This document shows positions 1 through 5,808 of a stretch of 6,009 nucleotides of DNA, piece by piece. The position numbers and the translations under genes were made by a program. Location: contig URET01000058.1 in the NCBI GenBank assembly GCA_900546875.1, positions 1 to 6,009 on the forward strand. The letters run 5' to 3'. Below the pieces are notes generated by a model. The model saw only the letters and a program-made list of their open reading frames with translations. It was not told the origin of the DNA and did no database searches. Each line of letters starts with the position of its first letter. The first letter of the stretch is position 1. Origin of the DNA: an uncultured Eubacteriales bacterium. Its GTDB lineage: Bacteria > Bacillota > Clostridia > Christensenellales > CAG-314.

Positions 1-130
1 ATGCCGCAAAAATCGTACGTTTAAGTGAGCCGCGGAGATTGCGCGAGGATATGAAACCGAAATCGGCTGGCGCGGTGTTTGTCTGCTGTGAAAGGCGTTC
101 AAGCAACGAAGTGCGGGTTTCACGCAACGA
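1..130. repeat. 130-bp direct repeat, copy 1
   Basis: This stretch recurs 167 bp downstream at 168-297 with only three mismatches that I can find (positions 56, 87 and 128 against 223, 254 and 295). It begins exactly at the window edge, so the full repeat may extend further left. Near its 3' end it carries about one and a half units of the 21-bp motif that is expanded after copy 2, then diverges at 131 into a G/A-rich spacer. An imperfect inverted repeat at 55-68 (ACCGA, AA, TCGGCT) is one substitution away from the perfect form seen in copy 2. I see no coding signal or ribosome binding site. Such near-identity in an intergenic region suggests recent duplication or homogenisation. Confidence 0.9.
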
Positions 131-167
131 GCGGCGGAGAACGGAGCTACGGTAAAACTGAATTTTT

Positions 168-297
168 ATGCCGCAAAAATCGTACGTTTAAGTGAGCCGC
201 GGAGATTGCGCGAGGATATGAAGCCGAAATCGGCTGGCGCGGTGTTTGTCTGCCGTGAAAGGCGTTCAAGCAACGAAGTGCGGGTTTCACGCAATGA
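168..297. repeat. 130-bp direct repeat, copy 2
   Basis: This is the second copy of the sequence at 1-130, about 98 percent identical. It contains a perfect 6-bp inverted repeat at 222-235 (AGCCGA, AA, TCGGCT); the corresponding arm in copy 1 is damaged by a G-to-A change. Its 3' end runs directly into the 21-bp tandem array, whereas copy 1 stops after fewer than two units. Short reading frames cross it on both strands, but none has a ribosome binding site or resembles a known protein. I treat it as non-coding repeat DNA. Confidence 0.9.
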
Positions 298-390
298 AAT
301 GTCGGATTCGCGCAACGAAATGCTATGTTCGCGCAACGAAATGCTATGTTCGCGCAACGAAGTATGGATCCGCGCAATGAACTGCGGTAT
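266..390. repeat. 21-bp tandem array, six units
   Basis: There are six head-to-tail units at about 266-286, 287-307, 308-328, 329-349, 350-369 and 370-390. The core is CGCGCAACGAAATGCTATGT; units three and four are identical and the outer ones drift. The fixed part is GCAAYGAA, and the variable part is the following 9-11 bases. Because 21 is a multiple of three, every open frame yields a heptapeptide repeat: SRNEMLC on the plus strand, and SLREHSI or FRCANIA on the minus strand. This explains the spurious ORFs here. No start context supports translation. From memory, comparable 21-bp arrays are scattered between genes in gut Clostridia and are often annotated as small hypothetical proteins; that parallel was not checked. 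Confidence 0.88.
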
Positions 391-521
391 TTGAACGGCG
401 GGCTGAGGTGTAAATGTTTCAGATTTCGTATTCCATGTCCGGCTGTTCCGCATTGCAGATAGGTTTATGCTTTTTTTAGGTTCTGCGCATAGGGCAATGT
501 TTATTTGTCTGAAAGGGGATC

Positions 522-626
522 ATGTTTCGTGTCGTTCCGGCGTGGACCCCGTTGCTGGCCGTGAACGGGTTATTTGCTGTTATGACCGAGAAAACCTGTT
601 TTTCGGACGTGGCCGGGGTTTTTTGA
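522..626 (+). CDS. Candidate small hydrophobic protein or leader peptide, 34 aa
   Basis: An ATG at 522 follows a purine-rich AAAGGGG (512-518) by three bases, and an in-frame TGA at 510-512 lies just upstream, so this is the first start in the frame. The ORF runs to TGA at 624-626. Residues 4 to 21 form an uncharged stretch, beginning VVPAWTPLLAV, long enough for one short membrane span; a charged tail with TEK follows. I do not recognise a family. It ends inside the T-run of a GC-rich stem, so it could be a leader peptide for gpmI or a chance ORF. The SD-to-ATG spacing is shorter than ideal. Confidence that it is translated is low. Confidence 0.22.
   Translation: MFRVVPAWTPLLAVNGLFAVMTEKTCFSDVAGVF
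546..624 (+). promoter_or_regulatory. Candidate attenuator-like leader with competing stems
   Basis: ACCCCG at 546-551 is complementary to CGGGGT at 614-619, and that downstream arm is followed directly by a T-run ending at 624, a layout like an intrinsic terminator. The same left arm can instead form a local hairpin: CCCGTT (548-553) with AACGGG (564-569). The two pairings exclude each other. A separate hairpin at 586-606 (CCGAGAAA with TTTTTCGG, one G-T pair) lies between them. I match it to no known riboswitch. The arms are short, so chance pairing is a real alternative. Confidence 0.25.
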
Positions 627-644
627 TCATGTTTGCCGAATAAG

Positions 645-672
645 GCCGCTTCAGGGTGTAACGGCTTTTTTT
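645..672 (+). terminator. Weak terminator-like hairpin upstream of gpmI
   Basis: GCCG at 645-648 can pair with CGGC at 662-665, followed by seven T residues (666-672). The stem is only four base pairs with a 13-base loop, so it would be unstable alone. It lies about 40 bases before the gpmI start, where termination would be an attenuation point rather than the end of a known gene. Low confidence. Confidence 0.2.
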
Positions 673-699
673 CGGTCGGTTTGTTTTTTGAGCATTTTT

Positions 700-706
700 A
701 AAGGAG
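700..706 (+). promoter_or_regulatory. Ribosome binding site of gpmI
   Basis: AAAGGAG lies seven bases before the ATG at 714. This near-consensus site fixes the gpmI start and fits a Bacillota-type translation system. Confidence 0.9.
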
Positions 707-713
707 AACATAT

Positions 714-2246
714 ATGAAAAAATTGACTGCTCTTATCATCATGGACGGATACGGTATCGCTGCCGACGGAGAAGGCAATTGTATCGGCAGAGATCTCAGT
801 CCCGAGGTAAAAGCGCTTAAAGAAAATTACTCTTTTACTTCTTTGGAGGCTTCCGGTCTGGCTGTCGGGCTTCCCGAGGGGCAGATGGGAAACAGTGAAG
901 TGGGACATCTGAATATCGGAGCGGGCAGGATTGTTTATCAGGAGCTTACCCGTATTTCCAAGGAGATAGAAGACGGCAGTTTCTTTGAAAATCCCGCCTT
1001 ACTGAAGGCTGTAAGGACTGCCAGGGAAAAAGGTACCGATCTCCATCTCATGGGGTTGCTGAGCGACGGCGGAGTCCACAGTCACAACACGCATTTATAC
1101 GCATTGCTCCGTCTTTGCGTCAAAGAGAAGATGGACAGAGTTTTCATCCACTGCTTTATGGACGGCAGAGACGTTTCTCCCACAGCGGGCAAGGGCTTTA
1201 TTGAGCAGCTTGAAAAAGTTATTGCGGAAACAGGCGTGGGCAAGATTGCTTCGGTATGCGGCAGGTACTACGCCATGGACAGGGACAACAGATGGGACCG
1301 TATATGTAAAGCCTACGATATGCTTACTCTCGGAGAGGGTGTGAAGGCTTCCGATCCGGTGCAGGCGGTGGAAGAGAGCTATCAGAAGGGTGTGACCGAT
1401 GAGTTTATCCTCCCGACCGTGATAACATCTGACGGCAGACCCGCAGGTGTGGTCAAGGACGGCGACAGCGTCATATTTTTCAATTTCCGTCCGGATCGGG
1501 CAAGACAGATGACCCGTGCTTTTACCCAAAAGGATTTCTCCGGATTCAGAAAAGAGGTTTCTCCTTCTGAGCTTACATGGGTCTGTTTTACTCTGTACGA
1601 CGCTTCCTTCACGGGGGTTGAGATCGCTTTCAGCGCCGTAAAACTGATGGATACGTTGGGCGAGTATCTTGCCGCTTCGGGCAAAAAGCAGTTCAGGATC
1701 GCCGAAACCGAAAAGTATGCGCACGTCACATTTTTCTTTAACGGCGGAGTGGAAGCCCCTAATATCAACGAGGACAGATTCCTCATCCCTTCTCCGAAGG
1801 TCGCGACCTACGACCTGCAGCCCGAAATGTCTGCTTTTGCCGTGAAAGACAAAGCCGTTGAACTTATAAAAAGCGGCGAGTATGACGTCATGATACTTAA
1901 CTTTGCCAACTGCGACATGGTAGGACATACCGGCAACATCCCCGCTACGCGCATCGCCGTTCAGACGGTGGACAAATGTGTAAAGGAAGTAGTGGACGCG
2001 GTGCTTGCCTGCGGCGGAAGAGCTTTTGTCACCGCCGATCACGGAAACGCGGAAAAAATGCTGGACGAAAAAGGCGATCCTTTTACCGCTCACACCACGA
2101 ATCCCGTGCCGTTCATATATGTTTCGCATGAAAAACAGCCTCTGAGAGAGGGCGGAAAGCTTTGCGACATTGCTCCCACCATGCTCGACGTGATGGGCCT
2201 TGCCAAGCCTGCCGCAATGACGGGCGAAAGCCTTATTAAAAAATGA
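714..2246 (+). CDS. gpmI: 2,3-bisphosphoglycerate-independent phosphoglycerate mutase
   Basis: This cytoplasmic enzyme interconverts 3-phosphoglycerate and 2-phosphoglycerate in glycolysis and gluconeogenesis, through a phosphoserine intermediate and two Mn-type metal ions. The 510-residue length is normal for the family. Visible landmarks are MDGYG with metal ligand Asp11; GNSEVGHLNIGAGR with catalytic Ser61; SDGGVHSH with His122; DGRDVSP with Asp150 and Asp153; the GRYYAMDRDNRWDR substrate loop; FNFRPDRARQ; NFANCDMVGHTG with Asp401 and His405; ADHGNAEKM with Asp442 and His443; and AHTTNPVPF with His460. The alkaline-phosphatase-like domain is split around the inserted phosphotransferase domain (about residues 75-300), as expected. 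The start is set by the strong AAAGGAG. No key residue is missing. Its neighbour is lepA, not the glycolytic genes it often accompanies, and a copy of its last codons recurs downstream. Very sure of the identity. Confidence 0.98.
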   Translation: MKKLTALIIMDGYGIAADGEGNCIGRDLSPEVKALKENYSFTSLEASGLAVGLPEGQMGNSEVGHLNIGAGRIVYQELTRISKEIEDGSFFENPALLKAVRTAREKGTDLHLMGLLSDGGVHSHNTHLYALLRLCVKEKMDRVFIHCFMDGRDVSPTAGKGFIEQLEKVIAETGVGKIASVCGRYYAMDRDNRWDRICKAYDMLTLGEGVKASDPVQAVEESYQKGVTDEFILPTVITSDGRPAGVVKDGDSVIFFNFRPDRARQMTRAFTQKDFSGFRKEVSPSELTWVCFTLYDASFTGVEIAFSAVKLMDTLGEYLAASGKKQFRIAETEKYAHVTFFFNGGVEAPNINEDRFLIPSPKVATYDLQPEMSAFAVKDKAVELIKSGEYDVMILNFANCDMVGHTGNIPATRIAVQTVDKCVKEVVDAVLACGGRAFVTADHGNAEKMLDEKGDPFTAHTTNPVPFIYVSHEKQPLREGGKLCDIAPTMLDVMGLAKPAAMTGESLIKK

Positions 2247-2256
2247 TCCTGTCAAA
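2227..2256 (+). repeat. Direct repeat copy 1: gpmI 3' end and stop
   Basis: The last codons of gpmI, its TGA stop and ten bases beyond form a 30-base sequence that recurs at 2292-2320 with one substitution (CCTTATT against CCCTATT) and one A fewer in the A-run. It spans the coding boundary, which suggests local duplication of the gene's tail rather than a dispersed intergenic element, though the direction cannot be proven from one window. Confidence 0.85.
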
Positions 2257-2280
2257 AGAAAAAAGTGATTTTTCTTTTTT
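2254..2280 (+). terminator. A/T-rich hairpin after gpmI, possible terminator
   Basis: AAAAGAAAAA (2254-2263) is fully complementary to TTTTTCTTTT (2269-2278), giving a 10-bp stem with a five-base loop. It starts seven bases after the gpmI stop and ends in a T-run. Only one pair is G-C, so it is weaker than a textbook intrinsic terminator. It is palindromic enough to act in either direction. It may reduce rather than block read-through into lepA. Confidence 0.4.
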
Positions 2281-2285
2281 AGAAA

Positions 2286-2299
2286 AGGGCTAAAGCCCT
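2286..2299. other. Small GC hairpin between gpmI and lepA
   Basis: AGGGC, loop TAAA, GCCCT forms a perfect five-pair stem with a tetraloop. The bases after it on the plus strand are ATTAAAAA, so it lacks a plus-strand T-tract. Its right arm overlaps the start of the second gpmI-tail copy. Role unknown. Confidence 0.4.
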
Positions 2300-2320
2300 A
2301 TTAAAAATGATCCTGTCAAA
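2292..2320 (+). repeat. Direct repeat copy 2: remnant of gpmI 3' end
   Basis: This 29-base stretch repeats the gpmI tail from AAAGCC through the stop codon to CTGTCAAA, offset by 64-65 bases from the original. It is not attached to any reading frame of gpmI. Beyond it the sequence turns GC-rich (2321-2365) up to the lepA ribosome binding site, with no resemblance to what follows copy 1. Confidence 0.85.
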
Positions 2321-2364
2321 GCCGGGGCCTGCGGGCGTGCCCGTCCGGACCGCGGTTTTTCGGC

Positions 2365-2372
2365 GGGAAAGG
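2365..2372 (+). promoter_or_regulatory. Ribosome binding site of lepA
   Basis: GGGAAAGG lies six bases before the ATG at 2379. It is a moderate site. GCGG at 2362-2365 could pair with CCGC at 2350-2353 across a nine-base loop, which might slightly mask the site, but the stem is short. Confidence 0.6.
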
Positions 2373-2378
2373 TAGCGT

Positions 2379-4175
2379 ATGGATTTATCTAAGAAAAGAA
2401 ATTTTTGTATAATCGCTCATATCGATCACGGCAAAAGTACTCTTGCGGACAGAATGATCGAAAACAGCGGTCTTGTCGCCAAGCGCGATATGGAAAATCA
2501 GATACTCGATTCCATGGATCTCGAAAGGGAAAGAGGTATCACCATAAAGCTTACGCCCGTGCGTATGAGGTATGTATACAAAGGGGAGGAGTATGAACTC
2601 AATCTTATAGACACTCCCGGTCACGTGGATTTTACTTATGAGGTGTCGCGTTCTCTTGCCGCATGCGAAGGCGCGGTACTTGTCGTTGACGCAAGCCAGG
2701 GAGTGGAAGCGCAAACTCTTGCCAATGTTTACCTCGCCCTTGAAAACGATCTCGAAATCCTTCCCGTGATAAACAAGATAGACCTCCCTTCCGCCCGTAT
2801 ACCCGAGGTGAAGGAGGAAATAGAAGAAGCTGTGGGACTTTCCGCCGAGGATGCGCCCCTTGTTTCGGCGAAGGAAAATATCAATATCGATCAGGTCTTT
2901 GAAAGCATAATAACCAGACTACCGCCTCCTAAGGGCGATCCGGATGCTCCGCTGAAAGCGTTGATCTTCGACTGCGTTTACGACAACTATAAAGGCGTGC
3001 TCATTTTCGCCAGGGTCTTTGACGGCGAAGTGCGGGTGGGCACAAAGCTTAAAATGTTTACTTCGCCTACCGTTTACGACGTTACGGAGGTGGGCTTTTT
3101 CACTCCGGGGATGAAATCTGCCGAAGTGCTTTCCGCCGGCGACGTCGGATACATTGCCGCGAGTATAAAAACCGTTTCGGACACAAGAGTGGGCGACACT
3201 CTCACCGACGCCGATAATCCCTGTTCCGATCCTTTTCCCGGATACAAGCAGGTGCAGCCCATGGTGTACTGCGGTATTTATCCCGCCGACGGCAGCAAGT
3301 ACAACGACCTTAAAGAGGCTCTCGAAAAACTGAAACTCAACGACGCCTCCCTGACTTATGAACCGGACAGTTCCGTGGCCTTGGGCTTCGGTTTCCGTGC
3401 GGGCTTTTTGGGCCTTCTGCATATGGAAATAATCCAGGAAAGACTCGAAAGAGAATTCGATCTCGACCTCGTCACCACTCAGCCCTCGGTGTCTTATAAG
3501 GTTTATACCGTCACGGGCGAAGTCCTTGACGTTGATAACCCCACAAAACTGCCTCCGGCCGTAAGCATCGAACATATGGAAGAGCCTATAGTCACCGCAC
3601 ACATTTTTTCGCCGCCCGATTATGTGGGTGCTATCATGGATCTGTGTATCGAAAAAAGAGGCGTATATCTCGATATGACCTATATAGACGCAAAACGCGT
3701 CAGACTCGAGTTTGAACTCCCCCTCAACGAAATAATCTACGATTTCTTCGACTCTCTCAAGTCGCGCACAAGAGGCTACGCCTCCCTTGACTACGAGGTG
3801 ACGGGCTATAAACCTTCCAAGCTTGTGCGCATGGATATGCTCCTGAACGGAGAAATGTGCGACGCGCTCAGCCTTATCGTCCACGAGGACAAGGCGTATT
3901 CCCGCGGCAGGGCTATAGCCGAAAAACTCAAGGAAGCCATACCGCGTCAGATGTTTGAAATCCCCGTGCAGGCAACAATAGGCAATAAGATCATTGCCCG
4001 CGAAACCGTAAAGGCTCTGAGAAAAGACGTTCTTGCAAAATGCTACGGCGGCGATATCACCAGAAAGAAAAAGCTTCTCGAAAAACAGAAGGAAGGCAAA
4101 AAAAGAATGCGTCAGGTAGGTTCGGTATCGATACCTTCCGACGCCTTTATGAGCATACTCAAAATCGATAAATAA
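2379..4175 (+). CDS. lepA: Elongation factor 4 (LepA), ribosomal GTPase
   Basis: LepA is a translational GTPase of the EF-G family that binds ribosomes; proposed roles include back-translocation, rescue under ionic stress and assistance in initiation or 30S biogenesis. At 598 residues it has normal full length. The G domain carries AHIDHGKST (P-loop, 13-21), RERGITIK (switch I, 50-57), DTPGHVDF (switch II, 78-85), NKIDLP (132-137) and VSAK (162-165). Domain II follows at about 190-280, then the EF-G-like domain III, the EF-G C-like domain near 401-480 (from EEPIVTAHIF), and the LepA-specific C-terminal domain from about 483, ending in GGDITRKKKLLEKQKEGKKR and VGSVSIPSDAF. The EF-G domain IV is absent, as typical. 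hemW follows on the same strand, a common Bacillota arrangement. No anomalies seen. Confidence 0.98.
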   Translation: MDLSKKRNFCIIAHIDHGKSTLADRMIENSGLVAKRDMENQILDSMDLERERGITIKLTPVRMRYVYKGEEYELNLIDTPGHVDFTYEVSRSLAACEGAVLVVDASQGVEAQTLANVYLALENDLEILPVINKIDLPSARIPEVKEEIEEAVGLSAEDAPLVSAKENINIDQVFESIITRLPPPKGDPDAPLKALIFDCVYDNYKGVLIFARVFDGEVRVGTKLKMFTSPTVYDVTEVGFFTPGMKSAEVLSAGDVGYIAASIKTVSDTRVGDTLTDADNPCSDPFPGYKQVQPMVYCGIYPADGSKYNDLKEALEKLKLNDASLTYEPDSSVALGFGFRAGFLGLLHMEIIQERLEREFDLDLVTTQPSVSYKVYTVTGEVLDVDNPTKLPPAVSIEHMEEPIVTAHIFSPPDYVGAIMDLCIEKRGVYLDMTYIDAKRVRLEFELPLNEIIYDFFDSLKSRTRGYASLDYEVTGYKPSKLVRMDMLLNGEMCDALSLIVHEDKAYSRGRAIAEKLKEAIPRQMFEIPVQATIGNKIIARETVKALRKDVLAKCYGGDITRKKKLLEKQKEGKKRMRQVGSVSIPSDAFMSILKIDK

Positions 4176-4256
4176 CACTTTCGGACTTGCACGCCAAGCT
4201 TTTCCGCTCTCTTGTGCAGCCTCCTACAGCCGTAATATCCGGATTGCCGCTTTACT

Positions 4257-4336
4257 GCTTTGTCCGGTTTCGCTTTCGCGAAGGTTCCGGCAAGCGGAAA
4301 GCCGAAAGTTTTTCCGTGAAGAAGTGAAAGCCGGGC
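4257..4336. repeat. About 80-bp tandem repeat, copy 1
   Basis: The unit begins GCTTTGTCCGGTTTCGCTTT and ends GAAAGCCGGGC, and repeats immediately at 4337. The first 20 bases are identical in both copies; the centre is diverged. It contains the palindrome TTCGCGAA near 4267-4280 and can form a bulged stem from TTTCGCTT and AAGCGGAAA. That stem is disrupted in copy 2, so a conserved RNA fold is unlikely. Confidence 0.75.
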
Positions 4337-4413
4337 GCTTTGTCCGGTTTCGCTTTCTGGAAGGTCCCGGTGAGAGTAAAGACGGCGTTCTTTTCCGTAG
4401 ACGGAAGCCGGGC
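4337..4413. repeat. About 80-bp tandem repeat, copy 2 (77 bp)
   Basis: This second unit aligns with 4257-4336 at both ends: GCTTTGTCCGGTTTCGCTTT at the start, and TTTTCCGT followed by GAAGCCGGGC at the end. Substitutions and small deletions lie in between. A third, quickly diverging unit seems to begin at 4414 with GCTTTTCGATG. The frame upstream of hemW reads through it, which makes hemW look longer than it is. Confidence 0.75.
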
Positions 4414-4515
4414 GCTTTTCGATGCTTTTGTTGTCGCTTTTGCCTTTTGTGCCCGAAACTGCTTTTTCTGGCTCATTCCGTTTTATTTCTGTTCCGATAT
4501 GGCAGGTTTAGTTTT

Positions 4516-5667
4516 ATGAATTCCGGTAAACTTTCGATATATATTCATATTCCTTTCTGCGTAAGCAAATGTGCTTACTGTTCTTTTTTGTCTTCTCCGG
4601 TAAAGCAGGGAGACACCGTTCGGTATGTCGAGCTGGTCAGACGTGAGATAGCCATGTGGAGCGAACGCTTCGGAAACAGAGAAATATATTCCGTTTACTT
4701 CGGAGGGGGGACTCCTTCGCTGCTCAGTGCGCGTCAGGTAAAAAGCATCGTGGACGAAATAAAAGCAGACTTCCCCCTTAAAAACGACGCGGAGATCACT
4801 CTCGAAATGAACCCCGCCTCGGGAAACGGGACCTTTATCAGAAACCTCGCCAAAACCGGCGTCAACAGGGTGAGCGTGGGCTTTCAGACTTGTGACGACG
4901 CCATTCTGAAGGAACTTAACAGACCGCATACCCGAGCCGACTTCATCGCCACCGTCAACAAACTCAAACGCGCCGATTATACCGATATCTCTGCGGATAT
5001 CATGCTTGGACTCCCCCATCAGAATATGACTACGCTGAAACGTACCCTTGAGATACTTCTTCAGCTTGAAATCCCTCATATTTCCGTTTATGCCCTGAAA
5101 CTCGAGAAAGGTACTCCGCTGTATAAAGCAGTCAATAACGGGCATCTTTTCCTTCCCGACGACGACGAATCGGCGGATATGTACGATTACGCCTATAAAA
5201 CACTGGAAGAAAACAAGATTTACAGATATGAGGTCTCGAATTTTGCACGGGTAGGGTTTGAGTGCCGTCATAATATAAACTATTGGGAAAGGGGCGAGTA
5301 TATCGGCGTGGGAACGGGTGCGCACGGCTTTATCGGGGATGTCAGGTATTCCAATCTGCGCGACATCGAAAAATACGCTTACAGGATCTCGTCGGAAAAT
5401 AAACTGCCTGTTTCAGTGAGAAACAAGCTGTCTTTAAAGGAGGCGGAATTCGAGTTCATCATCCTTGCGCTGAGAATGGACAGGGGACTCGACGTGGATA
5501 AATTCAACGCCTTGTTTTATACCGATTTTATAAAAAGATATGACAGCGTACTCAAAAAACTCGAGAAAATCGGACTCATTACGTATGACGAACATAATGT
5601 CGCCGTACGGCCGGAAAAAATGGGTGTCCTCAATTCTCTTCTTGTCGAATTCATGACGGATGACTGA
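4516..5667 (+). CDS. hemW: Radical-SAM heme chaperone HemW
   Basis: HemW binds heme and is thought to deliver it to membrane-bound haemoproteins; it belongs to the HemN-like radical-SAM family but is not an established coproporphyrinogen dehydrogenase. I start it at ATG 4516, giving 383 residues, the usual length, and the typical N-terminus SIYIHIPFC. An open frame continues upstream to 4324 but only over the tandem repeats. The [4Fe-4S]-binding motif CVSKCAYC has Cys15, Cys19 and Cys22. The fourth cysteine of true HemN is absent (Phe24). FGGGTPS lies at 62-68, then the VSVGFQT and LNRPHT regions, LGLPHQ, and YEVSNFA. RHNINYW at 251-257 matches the HNxxYW motif linked to heme handling, followed by IGVGTGAHGF. 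The C-terminal HemW domain ends normally. The residue after CAYC is Ser where Asp is common. The ribosome binding site is weak (GGCAGG, 4501-4506). Old annotations call such genes hemN. Confidence 0.95.
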   Translation: MNSGKLSIYIHIPFCVSKCAYCSFLSSPVKQGDTVRYVELVRREIAMWSERFGNREIYSVYFGGGTPSLLSARQVKSIVDEIKADFPLKNDAEITLEMNPASGNGTFIRNLAKTGVNRVSVGFQTCDDAILKELNRPHTRADFIATVNKLKRADYTDISADIMLGLPHQNMTTLKRTLEILLQLEIPHISVYALKLEKGTPLYKAVNNGHLFLPDDDESADMYDYAYKTLEENKIYRYEVSNFARVGFECRHNINYWERGEYIGVGTGAHGFIGDVRYSNLRDIEKYAYRISSENKLPVSVRNKLSLKEAEFEFIILALRMDRGLDVDKFNALFYTDFIKRYDSVLKKLEKIGLITYDEHNVAVRPEKMGVLNSLLVEFMTDD

Positions 5668-5746
5668 CATATATATTGAATGACGTTTCGTTCATATCTG
5701 TATTGAATAAGTCGTTTCGTTCATATAGTGTTGAATGATGTATTTT
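5668..5746. repeat. Degenerate repeat of TTGAATGA / TTTCGTTCATAT units
   Basis: Three units of about 25-29 bp start at 5668, 5693 and 5722, each beginning CATAT and containing TTGAAT; the first two end TCGTTTCGTT or ACGTTTCGTT. Within a unit GAATGA can pair with TCGTTC (one G-T pair), so each unit is a small hairpin. The array starts one base after the hemW stop. It may help end the transcript, but lacks a proper GC stem and T-tract. I recall similar GAATGA/TTCATTC arrays between genes in gut Clostridia; this was not verified here. Confidence 0.75.
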
Positions 5747-5760
5747 CAGCTGCGGCGCAC

Positions 5761-5808
5761 GAGTTTACAAAGACTTAATAATGTGAGTTTACAATGTCTC
5801 GGAAAACA
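5761..5808. repeat. 24-bp repeat, two units
   Basis: GAGTTTACAA occurs at 5761-5770 and again at 5785-5794, a 24-base period. The remainder of the two units is only loosely similar. As with the 21-bp array near the left end, the period is a multiple of three and one frame gives VSLQ/SLQ peptide repeats. Two units are too few for certainty. Confidence 0.5.

Larger units (their letters stand above)
391..713. other. Region upstream of gpmI without a recognised gene
   Basis: This 323-bp stretch separates the repeat block from gpmI. It holds a candidate 34-codon ORF (522-626), a 10-bp direct repeat GATCATGTTT (518-527 and 625-634), several hairpins with T-runs and the gpmI ribosome binding site. 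I looked for a -35/-10 pair and found none convincing; TTGCAG at 453-458 has only a weak -10 match at normal spacing. The gpmI promoter probably lies here, but I cannot place it. Confidence 0.5.
4176..4515. other. lepA-hemW intergenic region, 340 bp
   Basis: I find no gene here. Minus- and plus-strand frames stay open over the repeats but give low-complexity Lys/Arg/Phe-rich products without ribosome binding sites. The first 80 bases contain a bulged inverted repeat (GCAC and AAG near 4188-4200 against CTTGTGC near 4212-4219) with no T-tract. The middle carries an 80-bp tandem repeat, and the last 100 bases carry repeated GCTTTT runs. I see no clear promoter for hemW. Confidence 0.6.

Noticed and set aside
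266..390. CRISPR array
   Set aside because: The units are contiguous 20-21-bp repeats without unique spacers, and no cas gene is present.
147..453. Minus-strand frames of 76 and 95 codons and a plus-strand frame of 62 codons across the left repeats
   Set aside because: They result from the stop-free 21-bp repeat. None has an SD site, they overlap in different frames, and their products are heptad repeats plus translated copies of the 130-bp sequence.
1095..2255. 386-codon minus-strand frame antisense to gpmI
   Set aside because: gpmI on the plus strand has every family motif. The antisense product is rich in His/Arg/Val, with no motif or ribosome binding site.
2307..2375. 22-codon ORF starting in the second copy of the gpmI tail and ending just before lepA
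   Set aside because: It has no SD site, and its ATG is merely the duplicated sequence around the gpmI stop. The GC-rich remainder has no family features. A similar 16-codon ORF from the first copy (2243) was rejected for the same reason.
2919..4178. 419-codon minus-strand frame antisense to lepA
   Set aside because: It is a shadow of the intact lepA gene; the product shows no recognisable domain and no start signal.
4324..4515. N-terminal extension of hemW by 64 residues
   Set aside because: The extension translates the tandem repeat and is Phe/Arg/Cys-rich. HemW proteins normally begin a few residues before YIHIPFC, which matches ATG 4516.
4483..5325. 280-codon minus-strand frame antisense to hemW
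   Set aside because: The hemW frame explains this stretch with conserved radical-SAM motifs; the antisense frame has none.
5668..5746. CRISPR array after hemW
   Set aside because: There are only three degenerate units, at irregular spacing, with no constant-length unique spacers.
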